A stretch of 64,000 nucleotides of DNA from Janibacter sp. CX7 (GTDB lineage: Bacteria; Actinomycetota; Actinomycetes; Actinomycetales; Dermatophilaceae): positions 992,001 through 1,056,000 of the forward strand of contig NZ_CP101464.1 in assembly GCF_024362365.1 (NCBI RefSeq). The letters run 5' to 3'. The translations under genes were made by a program, and so were the position numbers. Below, piece after piece: positions 10,324-18,279 of the stretch. Position 1 is the stretch's first letter, and every line of letters begins with the position of its first letter. A model generated the notes under the pieces. The model ran no database searches. It was given only the letters and a program-made list of their open reading frames with translations, and was not told the origin of the DNA.

Positions 10324-10965
10324 ATGTCCCGCATCGTCGTCATCGGTGGCCACGGCAAGGTGGCCCTGCTGCTCGCCCCGATCCTCGCCGAGCTCGGGCA
10401 CTCGGTGACCTCCGTCATCCGCAACCCCGACCACGCCGCCGACGTCGAGGCGGCCGGGGCCACCCCGCTCGTCGCCGACGTCGAGACGCTCGACACCGAC
10501 GGCATCGCCGAGGTCCTCGGCGGCCACGACGCCGTCGTGTGGTCCGCCGGCGCCGGCGGGGGAGACCCCGAGCGCACCCGGGCCGTCGACCAGGACGCGG
10601 CGATCCGCTCGATGGAGGCCGCGCAGCAGGCCGGCGTGCGGCGCTACGTCATGGTGAGCTACTGCGGCGCCGGACCCGACCACGGTGTCGACCCGGGCAG
10701 CTCCTTCCACGCCTATGCCGAGGCCAAGGCCGCGGCCGACGAGCACCTGCGCGGCACCGACCTCGACTGGACTGTCCTCGGCCCGAGCGGGCTGACCCTC
10801 GACCCGCCGACCGGCAAGATCCAGGTCGGCCGTGAGGGGAGCGGCCAGGTCTCGCGGGCCAACGTCGCCCGGGTCGTCGCGGCGACCCTCGATTCCAACG
10901 GCACCGTGCGGCGCACCATCGAGTTCCACGACGGCAGCACGCCGATCGACGAGGCCCTGCGCTGA
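10324..10965 (+). CDS. NAD(P)-binding atypical short-chain reductase (NmrA/YwnB-like)
   Basis: The 213-residue protein has an N-terminal dinucleotide-binding motif IVVIGGHGKVA and the atypical-SDR pattern seen in NAD(P)H-binding proteins of the YwnB/NmrA kind: a VVWSAGAGGG strand, YVMVSY, then a YAEAKAAADEHLRGT helix. Such proteins are reductases/epimerases or redox sensors; the substrate is unknown. The ATG at 10324 is preceded by GAGAGGACC, a fair ribosome site. It is a stand-alone gene between a hydrolase and an amidohydrolase. Confidence 0.8.
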   Translation: MSRIVVIGGHGKVALLLAPILAELGHSVTSVIRNPDHAADVEAAGATPLVADVETLDTDGIAEVLGGHDAVVWSAGAGGGDPERTRAVDQDAAIRSMEAAQQAGVRRYVMVSYCGAGPDHGVDPGSSFHAYAEAKAAADEHLRGTDLDWTVLGPSGLTLDPPTGKIQVGREGSGQVSRANVARVVAATLDSNGTVRRTIEFHDGSTPIDEALR

Positions 10966-10980
10966 CCCGAGCAGTCTGGA

Positions 10981-10986
10981 TAGCCT
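10981..10986 (+). promoter_or_regulatory. -10 box TAGCCT for a leaderless amidohydrolase mRNA
   Basis: TAGCCT is 6 bases before the ATG of the amidohydrolase gene and no Shine-Dalgarno is present. This spacing would place the transcript start on the start codon. Confidence 0.45.
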
Positions 10987-10992
10987 GCCGAC

Positions 10993-12081
10993 ATGGCTGA
11001 TGTGCTGCACGTCAAGGGCGAGGTGCTGGTCTCCGAGCAGGAGAGCGTGCCGGAGCTGTGGGTCATCGACGGCAAGGTCTCCTTCACGCCGCCGACCAGC
11101 GGTGACGTCGAGACGGTGACCGGCTACGTGCTGCCGGGCTTCGTCGACGCGCACTGCCACGTCGGACTCGACGCCCACGGGGCGGTCGACGACGCGACGA
11201 GCGAGCAGCAGGCGCTCACCGACCGTGACGCGGGGACCCTGCTCATCCGCGATGCCGGCTCCCCGGCCGACACCCGATGGATCGACGAGCGCGACGACCT
11301 GCCCAAGATCATCCGCGCCGGCCGGCACATCGCTCGCACCAAGCGCTACATCCGCAACTACGCGCACGAGGTCGAGCCCGAGCAGCTCGTCTCGCGGGTG
11401 CGGGCCGAGGCCCGCGCCGGCGACGGCTGGGTCAAGCTCGTCGGCGACTGGATCGACCGCGGGGTCGGCGACCTCGCTCCCTGCTGGCCGCGTGAGGTGC
11501 TCGTCGAGGCGATCGCTGCCGCCCACGAGGAGGGGGCGCGGGTGACCGCCCACTGCTTCGGCGAGGAGTCCCTCGCCGACTTCGCCGCGGCGGGCACCGA
11601 CTGCATCGAGCACGCGACCGGGCTCGTGCCCGAGACCGTCGCGGCCTTCGCCGAGCAGGGCATCGCCATCGTGCCCACCCTGGTCAACATCGAGACCTTC
11701 CCGCAGATCGCGGCCCCCGCCGCGGAGAAGTTCCCCGACTACCACCGGCACATGCTGCAGCTGCACGAACGGCGCTTCGAGACGATCGCCGCAGCCCACG
11801 ACGCCGGCATCGACGTCTTCGTCGGCACCGACGCGGGCGGCTCGCTGCCCCACGGTCTCGTCGCGCAGGAGATGGAGCTGCTGACCCGGGCCGGATTCAC
11901 CACTCGTGAGGCGCTCGCCGCCGGCACCTGGCGCTCCCGTGACTGGCTGGGTCACCCCGCCATCGCCGAAGGGGAGGACGCCGACCTCGTCGTCCTCGCC
12001 GATGACCCCCGTGAGGACGTGCGGGCCTGCGGCACACCGGCGCACGTGATCCTGCGGGGCGCTCGGGTCGGAGGCGGCTGA
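10993..12081 (+). CDS. Metal-dependent amidohydrolase family protein
   Basis: The 362-residue protein carries the amidohydrolase metal ligands in order: HxH in DAHCHVG (about 52-56), a Lys in GWVKLV (about 149), His in TAHCFG (about 182), His in IEHATG (about 203) and Asp in GTDAGGSLPHG (about 278). It resembles the imidazolonepropionase/prolidase-like branch that hydrolyses cyclic amides or peptides; the substrate is not predictable. A beta-sandwich around both ends is implied by IDGKVSF and the final strand. Complete, no signal peptide. A hairpin terminator overlaps its stop. Confidence 0.85.
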   Translation: MADVLHVKGEVLVSEQESVPELWVIDGKVSFTPPTSGDVETVTGYVLPGFVDAHCHVGLDAHGAVDDATSEQQALTDRDAGTLLIRDAGSPADTRWIDERDDLPKIIRAGRHIARTKRYIRNYAHEVEPEQLVSRVRAEARAGDGWVKLVGDWIDRGVGDLAPCWPREVLVEAIAAAHEEGARVTAHCFGEESLADFAAAGTDCIEHATGLVPETVAAFAEQGIAIVPTLVNIETFPQIAAPAAEKFPDYHRHMLQLHERRFETIAAAHDAGIDVFVGTDAGGSLPHGLVAQEMELLTRAGFTTREALAAGTWRSRDWLGHPAIAEGEDADLVVLADDPREDVRACGTPAHVILRGARVGGG

Positions 12082-12120
12082 GCCCCGGGACCATCGGGTC
12101 GTCCGATGATCCCGGGGCTC
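12080..12120. terminator. Bidirectional hairpin terminator
   Basis: GAGCCCCGGGA pairs with TCCCGGGGCTC, and inside it CATCGG pairs with CCGATG around a 5-base loop. It overlaps the amidohydrolase stop and lies 14 bases before the stop of the convergent transporter gene, so it can serve both. Confidence 0.75.
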
Positions 12121-12133
12121 GCGGGGGAGACGC

Positions 12134-13054
12134 TCAGGCGGGCTCGGCGACGAGCTCGCGCTCGTCCTCGGGGGAGTTGGCCTCGGCCGCGACCTCCGCG
12201 CGGTGGGCGCGGTAGCTGTAGGCGACGGCGGCGATCCAGCCGACCCAGATGACGGCGTAGATGCCCCAGACGGCGCTGCTGCCGAGGGCGAGGCCGTCGC
12301 CGCCGATGATCGTGCGGGCATTGGTCAGGACGATCAGGCCGCCGACGAGCGAGCCGAGGATGCGCGGCGGGATGGTGCGCACGAGCCAGGCGGCGATGGG
12401 GGCGGCGATGGCGCCACCGATGAAGAGCATCGCGACCCAGGAGAAGGCGATCCCCTGCGACCCGAGGGCGGCGAGGAAGCCGATGCTCGCGGCGACGGAG
12501 ATGAGGAACTCGCTCGTGTCGATCGAGCCGATGACCTTGCGGGGCTCGAGCCGGCCGCTCGCGAGGATCGCGGGGGTGCCGACCGGGCCCCAGCCGCCAC
12601 CGCCGGTCGCGTCGACGAAGCCGCCGAAGAGCCCGAGCGGCGCGAGGAAGCGCTTGCGCAGCGGCGTGCCGAGGCGGTCCTTGCGCAGACCCTTGAAGGT
12701 GAAGCGGAGCAGGACGTAGAGGCCGAGGGCGAGCAGGATCCCGGACATGACCGGCTTGGCCGTCGAGGTGTCGAGGCTGGCGAGGAAGGTCGCGCCGGCG
12801 AAGGCGCCGATGGCGCCGGGGACGCCGATCTTGAGCACGACCGGCCAGTCGACGTTGCCGAAGCGCCAGTGCGAGGCGCCCGAGACGAGGGTGGTGCCGA
12901 TCTCGGCGAGGTGGACCGTGGCGGACGCGGCCACCGGGTTGGTGCCGATGGCCAGCAGCAGCGTCGTCGTCGTGACGCCGTAGGCCATGCCGAGGGACCC
13001 GTCGACGAGCTGGGCGAGCAGGCCGACGACGGCCAGGAGGACGAGCTTGCGCAT
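12134..13054 (-). CDS. TauE/SafE family sulfite/anion exporter-like membrane protein
   Basis: The 306-residue protein has about 8 membrane helices and TauE/SafE (DUF81) features: an N-terminal LVDGSLGMAYG block and a second-half GGFVDATGGGGWGPVG block, the internal repeat typical of the family. Members export sulfite or sulfonate-derived anions, or import sulfur compounds. The ATG at 13054 (MRKLVLL) starts the first helix; longer in-frame starts up to 13156 add a polar head with no support. It is divergent from an Rrf2-type regulator, suggesting control by sulfur status (inference). Confidence 0.85.
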   Translation of the reverse strand: MRKLVLLAVVGLLAQLVDGSLGMAYGVTTTTLLLAIGTNPVAASATVHLAEIGTTLVSGASHWRFGNVDWPVVLKIGVPGAIGAFAGATFLASLDTSTAKPVMSGILLALGLYVLLRFTFKGLRKDRLGTPLRKRFLAPLGLFGGFVDATGGGGWGPVGTPAILASGRLEPRKVIGSIDTSEFLISVAASIGFLAALGSQGIAFSWVAMLFIGGAIAAPIAAWLVRTIPPRILGSLVGGLIVLTNARTIIGGDGLALGSSAVWGIYAVIWVGWIAAVAYSYRAHRAEVAAEANSPEDERELVAEPA

Positions 13055-13221
13055 ACGGAGGACTCTTTCCGTGAGGAGTGTGCGGCGCCCGGGCGAAGTC
13101 ACTGCTTCTCCCATGGGACTAGGGGGAGTTTTGCCCACGGTCTGCTTATGGGTCAAGTAACGGTCAGTTATGTCTCAGGGTGTGGTCTCCCGGGAGCGCG
13201 CCCCAAGGGATACTGGGCGGC
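13055..13221. promoter_or_regulatory. Divergent promoter region between the TauE-like and Rrf2 genes
   Basis: These 167 bases hold the promoters of both genes. A 10-bp palindrome TCCCATGGGA lies at 13109-13118, and the section 13109-13175 is less GC-rich than its surroundings. It is the best place for the Rrf2 operator, but no known box was recognised. Confidence 0.35.
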
Positions 13222-13683
13222 ATGGACATCTCGGCCCGATCGGACTACGCCGTCCGCGCGATGCTCACCCTCGCGGCGGCGAGCGAAGGGGGCGGCCCCG
13301 TCTCGGTCGTCCGGCTCGCCGCGGACCAGGAGCTCCCGCGCAAGTTCCTCGAGGCGATCCTCGCGGACCTGCGCCGCTCCGACCTCGTCACGAGCCGCAT
13401 GGGTGCCAGCGGGGGCTACCTGCTCGCGCGGCCCGCCGACCAGATCGCCGTCGGTGACGTCATCCGTGCCGTCGACGGCCCGCTCGCCGAGGTGCGGGGG
13501 GAGCGTCCGCAGGCCACGAGCTACGAGGGGGCTGCCACCCACCTGCGCACGGTGTGGGTGGCCGTGCGCTCCAGCGTCCGCTCCGTCCTCGACGGCACCA
13601 CCCTCGCCGACGTCCTCAGTGGTGACTTCCCGGACGCGGTCACCGAGGCCGTCGCCGCCCCGGGGGCCTGGGAGAACCGCTGA
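13222..13683 (+). CDS. Rrf2-family transcriptional regulator without cysteines
   Basis: The 153-residue protein opens with the Rrf2 winged-helix signature MDISARSDYAVRAMLTLA, with the recognition segment LPRKFLEAIL near residue 50 and the wing SGGYLLARP near 82. Fe-S sensing members such as IscR, NsrR and RsrR use three conserved Cys or His ligands; this protein has no cysteine at all. It therefore probably senses a metabolite or partner protein, as CymR does through cysteine synthase. Divergent placement from a sulfite-exporter-like gene fits a sulfur role (inference). ATG 13222 gives the canonical N-terminus. Confidence 0.85.
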   Translation: MDISARSDYAVRAMLTLAAASEGGGPVSVVRLAADQELPRKFLEAILADLRRSDLVTSRMGASGGYLLARPADQIAVGDVIRAVDGPLAEVRGERPQATSYEGAATHLRTVWVAVRSSVRSVLDGTTLADVLSGDFPDAVTEAVAAPGAWENR

Positions 13684-13877
13684 GAGCGCTGTCTGGGCCG
13701 AGGTGATCCCTGCGGCGGGTGACGTCCCGCCCCCTTCGTCCTGACGTGTTTTGGCCGGGGGTGGCCCCTCGTGGAACAATCGCCGCCGTACCCGTCCGCG
13801 CTGCTGCGCGCCGGATGCCTACACCCCGAGCTCGATACCCCGTGCGAACCGCGCACGGTCTCGCCGTGCTCACGAAA

Positions 13878-13884
13878 CGAAGGG
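13878..13884 (+). promoter_or_regulatory. CGAAGGG heptamer at the rpsP ribosome-binding position
   Basis: GAAGGGA ends about 9 bases before the GTG of rpsP and would serve as its ribosome site, so here the window's enriched heptamer doubles as a Shine-Dalgarno. The same arrangement (GAAGGGAGG) precedes the DUF2469 gene at 19874. The rest of 13684-13893 shows no other clear signal. Confidence 0.45.
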
Positions 13885-13893
13885 ACCACTCAC

Positions 13894-14406
13894 GTGGCCG
13901 TCAAGATCCGTCTGAAGCGCATGGGCAAGATCCGCGCTCCGTTCTACCGCGTCGTCATCATGGACTCCCGCGCCAAGCGCGATGGCCGTGCGATCGAGGA
14001 GATCGGCAAGTACCACCCCACCGAGGAGCCCTCGGTCATCGACATCGACAGCGAGCGCGCGCAGTACTGGCTCGCCCAGGGCGCCCAGCCCACCGAGGCC
14101 GTCGCCGCGCTGCTCAAGGTCACCGGTGACTGGCAGAAGTTCAAGGGCGAGGCCGGCGCCGAGGGCACCCTGAAGGTCAAGGAGCCCAAGACCTCGAAGA
14201 AGGACCTCTACGAGGCCGCTCTCGCCTCCTCCGACAAGGAGGGTGCCGAGCACGAGGCCATCACCGCGAAGAAGAAGGCCGACAAGGAGGCCGCCGACAA
14301 GAAGGCGGCCGAGGAGAAGGCTGCTGCGGAGAAGGCCGAGGCCGAGGCTGCCGAGGCCCCCGCCGAGGAGACCCCGGCCGAGGCCGAGACCACCACCGAG
14401 GCCTGA
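13894..14406 (+). CDS. rpsP: 30S ribosomal protein S16 with long Ala/Lys/Glu tail
   Basis: Residues 1-80 are a standard S16 ([20 protein letters not shown] at the start). The 170-residue protein is about twice the usual bacterial length; residues 115-170 are a low-complexity Lys/Ala/Glu helix changing into an acidic Ala/Glu/Thr end. Extended S16 tails are known in actinobacteria and their function is unclear. It leads the conserved rpsP-khpA-rimM-trmD group; the next gene starts 1 base after its stop. GTG 13894 gives the canonical N-terminus. Confidence 0.97.
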   Translation: MAVKIRLKRMGKIRAPFYRVVIMDSRAKRDGRAIEEIGKYHPTEEPSVIDIDSERAQYWLAQGAQPTEAVAALLKVTGDWQKFKGEAGAEGTLKVKEPKTSKKDLYEAALASSDKEGAEHEAITAKKKADKEAADKKAAEEKAAAEKAEAEAAEAPAEETPAEAETTTEA

Positions 14407-14407
14407 C

Positions 14408-14650
14408 ATGCTCGACGAGGCGCTCGAGCACCTGGTCACCGGCATCGTCGACCACAAGGACGACGTCGTCGTCCGGAGCAAGAACCTGCGTCGCGGCCAG
14501 ATCCTCGAGGTGCGCGTGCACCCCGACGACCTGGGTCGCGTCATCGGTCGCTCCGGCCGCACCGCCTCCGCCCTGCGCACCGTCCTCGGTGCGCTCTCCG
14601 GCGGGGAGAACGTGCGGATCGACATCGTCGACACCGACCGCGAGCGCTGA
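14408..14650 (+). CDS. khpA: KH-domain RNA-binding protein KhpA
   Basis: An 80-residue single KH domain with the GxxG loop in VIGRSGRTA (about residues 45-53), matching the YlqC/KhpA family that binds RNA and, in other Gram-positives, works with KhpB. It starts one base after rpsP ends, so it is part of the S16 operon. It is full length. Confidence 0.93.
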   Translation: MLDEALEHLVTGIVDHKDDVVVRSKNLRRGQILEVRVHPDDLGRVIGRSGRTASALRTVLGALSGGENVRIDIVDTDRER

Positions 14651-14673
14651 GGGCAGCGCCCACGTCATGACGG

Positions 14674-14703
14674 ATGGCCGTCACCCTGCGGGGTGGCGGC
14701 CAT
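14674..14703 (+). terminator. Hairpin between khpA and rimM (possible terminator or attenuator)
   Basis: ATGGCCGTCACCC pairs with GGGTGGCGGCCAT (one wobble pair) around the loop TGCG, 24 bases after the khpA stop. There is no T-run. It precedes the predicted leaderless rimM promoter, so it may separate the two transcription units. Confidence 0.5.
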
Positions 14704-14727
14704 TCGCCATGTCGGGCCGCGGGTACA

Positions 14728-14733
14728 TATCTT
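14728..14733 (+). promoter_or_regulatory. -10 box TATCTT for leaderless rimM mRNA
   Basis: TATCTT is 7 bases before the rimM ATG in an otherwise GC-rich spacer, with no Shine-Dalgarno. It suggests that rimM-trmD has its own leaderless start in addition to read-through from rpsP. Confidence 0.5.
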
Positions 14734-14740
14734 GTCCGGC

Positions 14741-15289
14741 ATGACTTCCACGCAGGGCCACGTCGTCGCCCGCATCGGCAAGCCGCACGCGCTGCGCGGC
14801 GAGGTGACCGTCCAGCTGCACACGGACGACCCGGAGAGCCGCCTCGTCCCGGGCGCCGTCTTCGAGACCCGGGCCCAGCCCGGCTCGGGCGTGCCGCGCC
14901 GGCTGACCCTGGCGACGACCCGCGTGCACCGGGGCATCTGGCTGCTCGGCTTCGAGGAGATCCCCGACCGCACGGGCGCGGAGTCGCTGCGCGGCACCCG
15001 CCTCGTGCTCGCGGAGGGCGAGCCGGACCCGACCGAGGACGACGAGGGCTGGTACGAGGAGGACCTCGTCGGTCTGACCGCGGTCGCGCCCGACGGCACC
15101 GTCGTCGGTGAGGTCGTCGCCCTCGAGCTCGGCGCGGCCCAGGACCGGCTGAGACTGCGGCGACCGGACGGCAGCGAGGCGCTCGTCCCCTTCGTCGAGG
15201 CGATCGTCCCCGAGGTCGACCCCGAGGCCGGCCGGCTCGTCGTCGACGCGCCCCCCGGTCTGCTCGACCTCGACGCGAAGGGGGAGTGA
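14741..15289 (+). CDS. rimM: Ribosome maturation factor RimM
   Basis: RimM binds S19 and helps mature the 30S head. The 182-residue protein has the N-terminal GHVVARIGKPHALRGEV block, then a PRC-barrel half containing GWYEEDLVGL and a final LVPFVEAIVPEVD block. Complete and of usual length. Followed by trmD after 3 bases, as in most bacteria. Confidence 0.95.
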   Translation: MTSTQGHVVARIGKPHALRGEVTVQLHTDDPESRLVPGAVFETRAQPGSGVPRRLTLATTRVHRGIWLLGFEEIPDRTGAESLRGTRLVLAEGEPDPTEDDEGWYEEDLVGLTAVAPDGTVVGEVVALELGAAQDRLRLRRPDGSEALVPFVEAIVPEVDPEAGRLVVDAPPGLLDLDAKGE

Positions 15290-15292
15290 GCC

Positions 15293-16492
15293 GTGCGCAT
15301 CGACGCCGTCTCGATCTTCCCCGACTACCTCGGCGCCCTCGACATCTCGCTCATCGGCAAGGCACGCCGGGACGGGATCATCGACCTGCGGGTGCACGAC
15401 CTGCGCGACTTCGCCCACGACCGGCACCGCACCGTCGACGACACCCCCTACGGCGGGGGAGCGGGCATGGTCATGAAGCCGCAGCCCTGGAGCGAGGCCC
15501 TCACCCACGTGCTCGACTCCGCCGACGAGACGACCGGCCCGGCGCCGGTTCTCGTCGTGCCCGGCCCGGGGGGTGAGCGCTTCACCCAGGCGACGGCGCG
15601 CGAGCTGGCGCAGGCACCGTGGCTCGCCTTCGCCTGCGGTCGCTACGAGGGCATCGACGAGCGGGTCTACGAGTGGGCCGCCGAGCGGATGCCGGTGCGG
15701 GTCATCTCGCTCGGCGACTACGTGCTCAACGGCGGCGAGGTCGCCGTCCTCGCGATGGTCGAGGCCATCGGCCGGTTGCTGCCGGGGGTCGTCGGCAATG
15801 CCGAGTCCCTCGTCGAGGAGTCGCACGAAGGGGGTCTGCTCGAGTACCCGATCTACACCAAGCCCGCGGTGTGGCAGGACGGCGACGGCGTCGAGCGAGC
15901 GGTCCCCGAGATCCTCCTCGGTGGCCACCACGGGGCGATCGCGCAGTGGCGCCACGAGCAGCGCCTCGCCCGCACGGCGGCGCGTCGCCCCGACCTGCTG
16001 CACGTCGCGGCGACCACCTCGGAGCTCGCCGGCCTCGAGCACTCGGTCGCCACCCGCGCCGACGCGGCCGAGCTGACGGTGCTGCAGAAGGCCTGCTGGA
16101 TCGAGATGGTCACCCCGCAGCAGCACTGGTGGGGCGCGCCGGCCGAGGACGCCGCGACGGTCGCCGACAACCTCGAGCACTGGACGACGCACCTCTTCCG
16201 CTCGCAGGGGCGGCTCGTGGGGTCGGTACGGGTGCGCCGCGACCCGCAGGAGCCGACGACCTGGCAGATCGGGCGGCTCATGGTCGCCCCCGACCTGCAG
16301 GGGCGCGGCCTCGGGCGGGCGCTGCTCGCGCACGCCGAGGCCCTGGCCCCGGCCGACACGAGCACCTACTGGCTCAACACCGGAGCAGACCAGGAGCGGC
16401 TGCTGCGGCTCTACAAGAAGGCCGGCTACCGCGTCTGCGGGCCCGGCGAGGGCCCCGGCACGGTCGACCTCACCCGGCGGCGCCGCTCCTGA
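15293..16492 (+). CDS. trmD: tRNA (guanine37-N1)-methyltransferase TrmD fused to a GNAT acetyltransferase domain
   Basis: Residues 1-235 are a complete TrmD, which methylates G37 of tRNAs to hold the reading frame. Its knotted SAM site is visible in [21 protein letters not shown] and [11 protein letters not shown] (near 139), and the tail has [10 protein letters not shown] and [10 protein letters not shown]. The protein then continues without a stop to residue 399 as a GNAT domain: a core strand (RLVGSVRVR), the acetyl-CoA loop [14 protein letters not shown] (near 328) and [10 protein letters not shown]. TrmD is usually 230-280 residues, so this is a real fusion, not read-through of a stop. 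The acetyl acceptor is unknown. The stop codon falls inside a REP-like repeat. The GTG start gives the canonical [10 protein letters not shown]. Confidence 0.93.
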   Translation: MRIDAVSIFPDYLGALDISLIGKARRDGIIDLRVHDLRDFAHDRHRTVDDTPYGGGAGMVMKPQPWSEALTHVLDSADETTGPAPVLVVPGPGGERFTQATARELAQAPWLAFACGRYEGIDERVYEWAAERMPVRVISLGDYVLNGGEVAVLAMVEAIGRLLPGVVGNAESLVEESHEGGLLEYPIYTKPAVWQDGDGVERAVPEILLGGHHGAIAQWRHEQRLARTAARRPDLLHVAATTSELAGLEHSVATRADAAELTVLQKACWIEMVTPQQHWWGAPAEDAATVADNLEHWTTHLFRSQGRLVGSVRVRRDPQEPTTWQIGRLMVAPDLQGRGLGRALLAHAEALAPADTSTYWLNTGADQERLLRLYKKAGYRVCGPGEGPGTVDLTRRRRS

Positions 16493-16522
16493 GGAGGCGA
16501 GGGTCGAGCCGTCTCGAAGGGC
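16487..16522 (+). repeat. REP-like dispersed repeat, copy 1
   Basis: It has TCCTGAGGAG, a 13-base spacer, then CGTCTCGAAGGG. Two further copies are at 43809 and 56512. The stop codon of trmD (16490-16492) is inside the repeat and the stop of the convergent membrane-protein gene (16522) is at its edge, so it occupies the whole gap between the convergent genes. Confidence 0.7.
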
Positions 16523-16899
16523 TACAGGCAGCCGGGCAGCCACACCCGCAGGGCGACCTCGAGCCCGGCGGTTCCGACGAGCACGAGCAGCAGCCACACC
16601 CAGCCTTGGGCGCGGTGCCCCAGGGAGAGCAGCGCGCCGGGGATCGCGAGCAGCAGGAAGACCGTCGGCAGGCCCAGCTGCAGGACCCGGCCGACGACGG
16701 CGGCGCCCTCGCAGGCCGGGGCGCTCCCGTCCTCGAGGGCGAGCAGGCCACGCACCCGCGAGGCGAGCAGCGCGGCGGAGGGGGCGAGCAGCGCGACGGT
16801 CAGCAGGGCACCGACGATGCGAAGGGGGCGGCGCCCGTCGGTCGACGGGGCGGCAGCTGTCGTGGAGGGCTCGGCCGTCACGACTCGATTGGTGGACAT
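16522..16899 (-). CDS. Small membrane protein of unknown function
   Basis: The 125-residue protein has a polar head (about 1-30) and three hydrophobic helices: [39 protein letters not shown] and [20 protein letters not shown]. Two cysteines (in APACEG and the C-terminal LPGCL) face the same side and might pair. A good ribosome site (GAGGGGAG) precedes ATG 16899, and the codon pattern follows the GC3 bias of its neighbours, so the gene is probably real. No family recognised. It is convergent with trmD and divergent from rplS. Confidence 0.6.
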   Translation of the reverse strand: MSTNRVVTAEPSTTAAAPSTDGRRPLRIVGALLTVALLAPSAALLASRVRGLLALEDGSAPACEGAAVVGRVLQLGLPTVFLLLAIPGALLSLGHRAQGWVWLLLVLVGTAGLEVALRVWLPGCL

Positions 16900-17083
16900 G
16901 CGCTCCCCTCTGGCAGAATCGGACATCGCGCTCATTGACACCGCCCCTGCCACAGGGGGAGTGCCGGGAGAGACGATGCCAGCAGGCACCGACCACCCGC
17001 AGCACGCGGCGGTGGGCGCGACTCCTCACACAGTACTGACGAGGGCGGGCGACCTGTGGCGTCCGCAGGAAAGCGACAGCGCC

Positions 17084-17440
17084 ATGCAGCGTTTCGACGA
17101 GATCGACAAGGCGTCCCTGCGGGACGACATCCCCGAGTTCCGGGCCGGCGACACCGTCAAGGTCCACGTCAAGGTCATCGAGGGCAACCGCTCCCGTGTC
17201 CAGGTCTTCCAGGGCGTCGTCATCCGCCGCCACGGCGGCGGCGTGGGCGAGACCTTCACCGTCCGCAAGGTCTCCTTCGGCGTCGGCGTGGAGCGCACCT
17301 TCCCGCTGCACACCCCGGTCATCGAGAAGATCGAGGTCGCCACCCGTGGTGACGTCCGCCGCGCGAAGCTCTACTACCTGCGCAACCTGCGCGGCAAGGC
17401 TGCCCGCATCCGCGAGCGTCGCGAGACCCCCGCGAGCTGA
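17084..17440 (+). CDS. rplS: 50S ribosomal protein L19
   Basis: The 118-residue protein is a standard L19: [30 protein letters not shown] and the tail [17 protein letters not shown]19 sits at the 30S-50S interface. ATG 17084 follows a GGAAAG ribosome site. About 180 bases separate it from the divergent membrane-protein gene and should carry its promoter, although no clear box was identified. Confidence 0.97.
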   Translation: MQRFDEIDKASLRDDIPEFRAGDTVKVHVKVIEGNRSRVQVFQGVVIRRHGGGVGETFTVRKVSFGVGVERTFPLHTPVIEKIEVATRGDVRRAKLYYLRNLRGKAARIRERRETPAS

Positions 17441-17462
17441 CCCAGCTGCCTGACAGGGGCTC

Positions 17463-17468
17463 TAGGCT
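17463..17468 (+). promoter_or_regulatory. -10 box TAGGCT for leaderless lepB mRNA
   Basis: TAGGCT is 7 bases before the ATG of the first lepB, with no Shine-Dalgarno in between, in the 35-base gap after rplS. Confidence 0.5.
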
Positions 17469-17475
17469 GACCTCG

Positions 17476-18159
17476 ATGTCGAGCGAGCCCACCCAGGACA
17501 CCCCCACCTCGACCCCCGCCGGAGACCCGGCGGGGGTCGACGTGCGTCCGGCGCGCCGGCTGCTCCTCGAGATCGGCGTGGCCGTCCTGCTCGTCGTGCT
17601 CGTGCGGGCCTTCGTCATGCAGTCCTTCCACGTCCCGAGCGCGTCGATGGAGCCGACGATCATGCCGGGGGACCGGGTCGTCGTCACGAAGATCGGCGCG
17701 GGCGAGATCGAGCGCGGTGACGTCATCGTCTTCGACGGCACCGACACCTTCGCGGCTGCCGACCGCACCCCCTTCGCCTCCGACGGGATCATCGGCCGCT
17801 CGCTGTCGGCGATCGCCTCGACGCTGTCCGTCGACCTCGGGGAGCAGGACTTCCTCAAGCGGGTCGCGGGCGTCGGCGGCGACCGGGTGACGTGCACGCC
17901 CGAGCGCGGCCTGCTCGTCAACGGCGACCGGGTCGACGAGCCCTGGCTGGAGCCGGGCACGAAGGCCTGCGACACCCCCTTCGACGTGGAGGTCCCGGCA
18001 GGTCGTCTCTTCGTCCTCGGTGACAACCGTGATGACTCCGCCGACTCCCGCAGCCACCTCGGCGATCCGGGAGGCGGCATGGTGCCGGTCGACGACGTCG
18101 TCGGTCACGTGGCGTGGCGCTACTGGCCGCTCGACCGGGTCGGCGGTCTCGAGCACTGA
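17476..18159 (+). CDS. lepB: Signal peptidase I (first of two)
   Basis: Type I signal peptidase, removing signal peptides outside the membrane. The 227-residue protein has one N-terminal helix (about 28-45), the nucleophile Ser57 in PSASMEPT, the general base Lys128 in FLKRVAGVGGD and the GDNRDDSADSR box near 182. Catalytic residues are all present. It is followed 120 bases later by a second lepB with a different N-terminus, so the two may divide substrates. Confidence 0.95.
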   Translation: MSSEPTQDTPTSTPAGDPAGVDVRPARRLLLEIGVAVLLVVLVRAFVMQSFHVPSASMEPTIMPGDRVVVTKIGAGEIERGDVIVFDGTDTFAAADRTPFASDGIIGRSLSAIASTLSVDLGEQDFLKRVAGVGGDRVTCTPERGLLVNGDRVDEPWLEPGTKACDTPFDVEVPAGRLFVLGDNRDDSADSRSHLGDPGGGMVPVDDVVGHVAWRYWPLDRVGGLEH

Positions 18160-18279
18160 GCCGCGGCGGCCCGCGGACGGGCTCGGACACGGGGGGCTCG
18201 GATGCCGTCCTGCGGCACCCGAGCAGCGATACTGGAACGGATGACGTCCCGGAACGGGGCGCGGTAGAGGAAGAGACCT

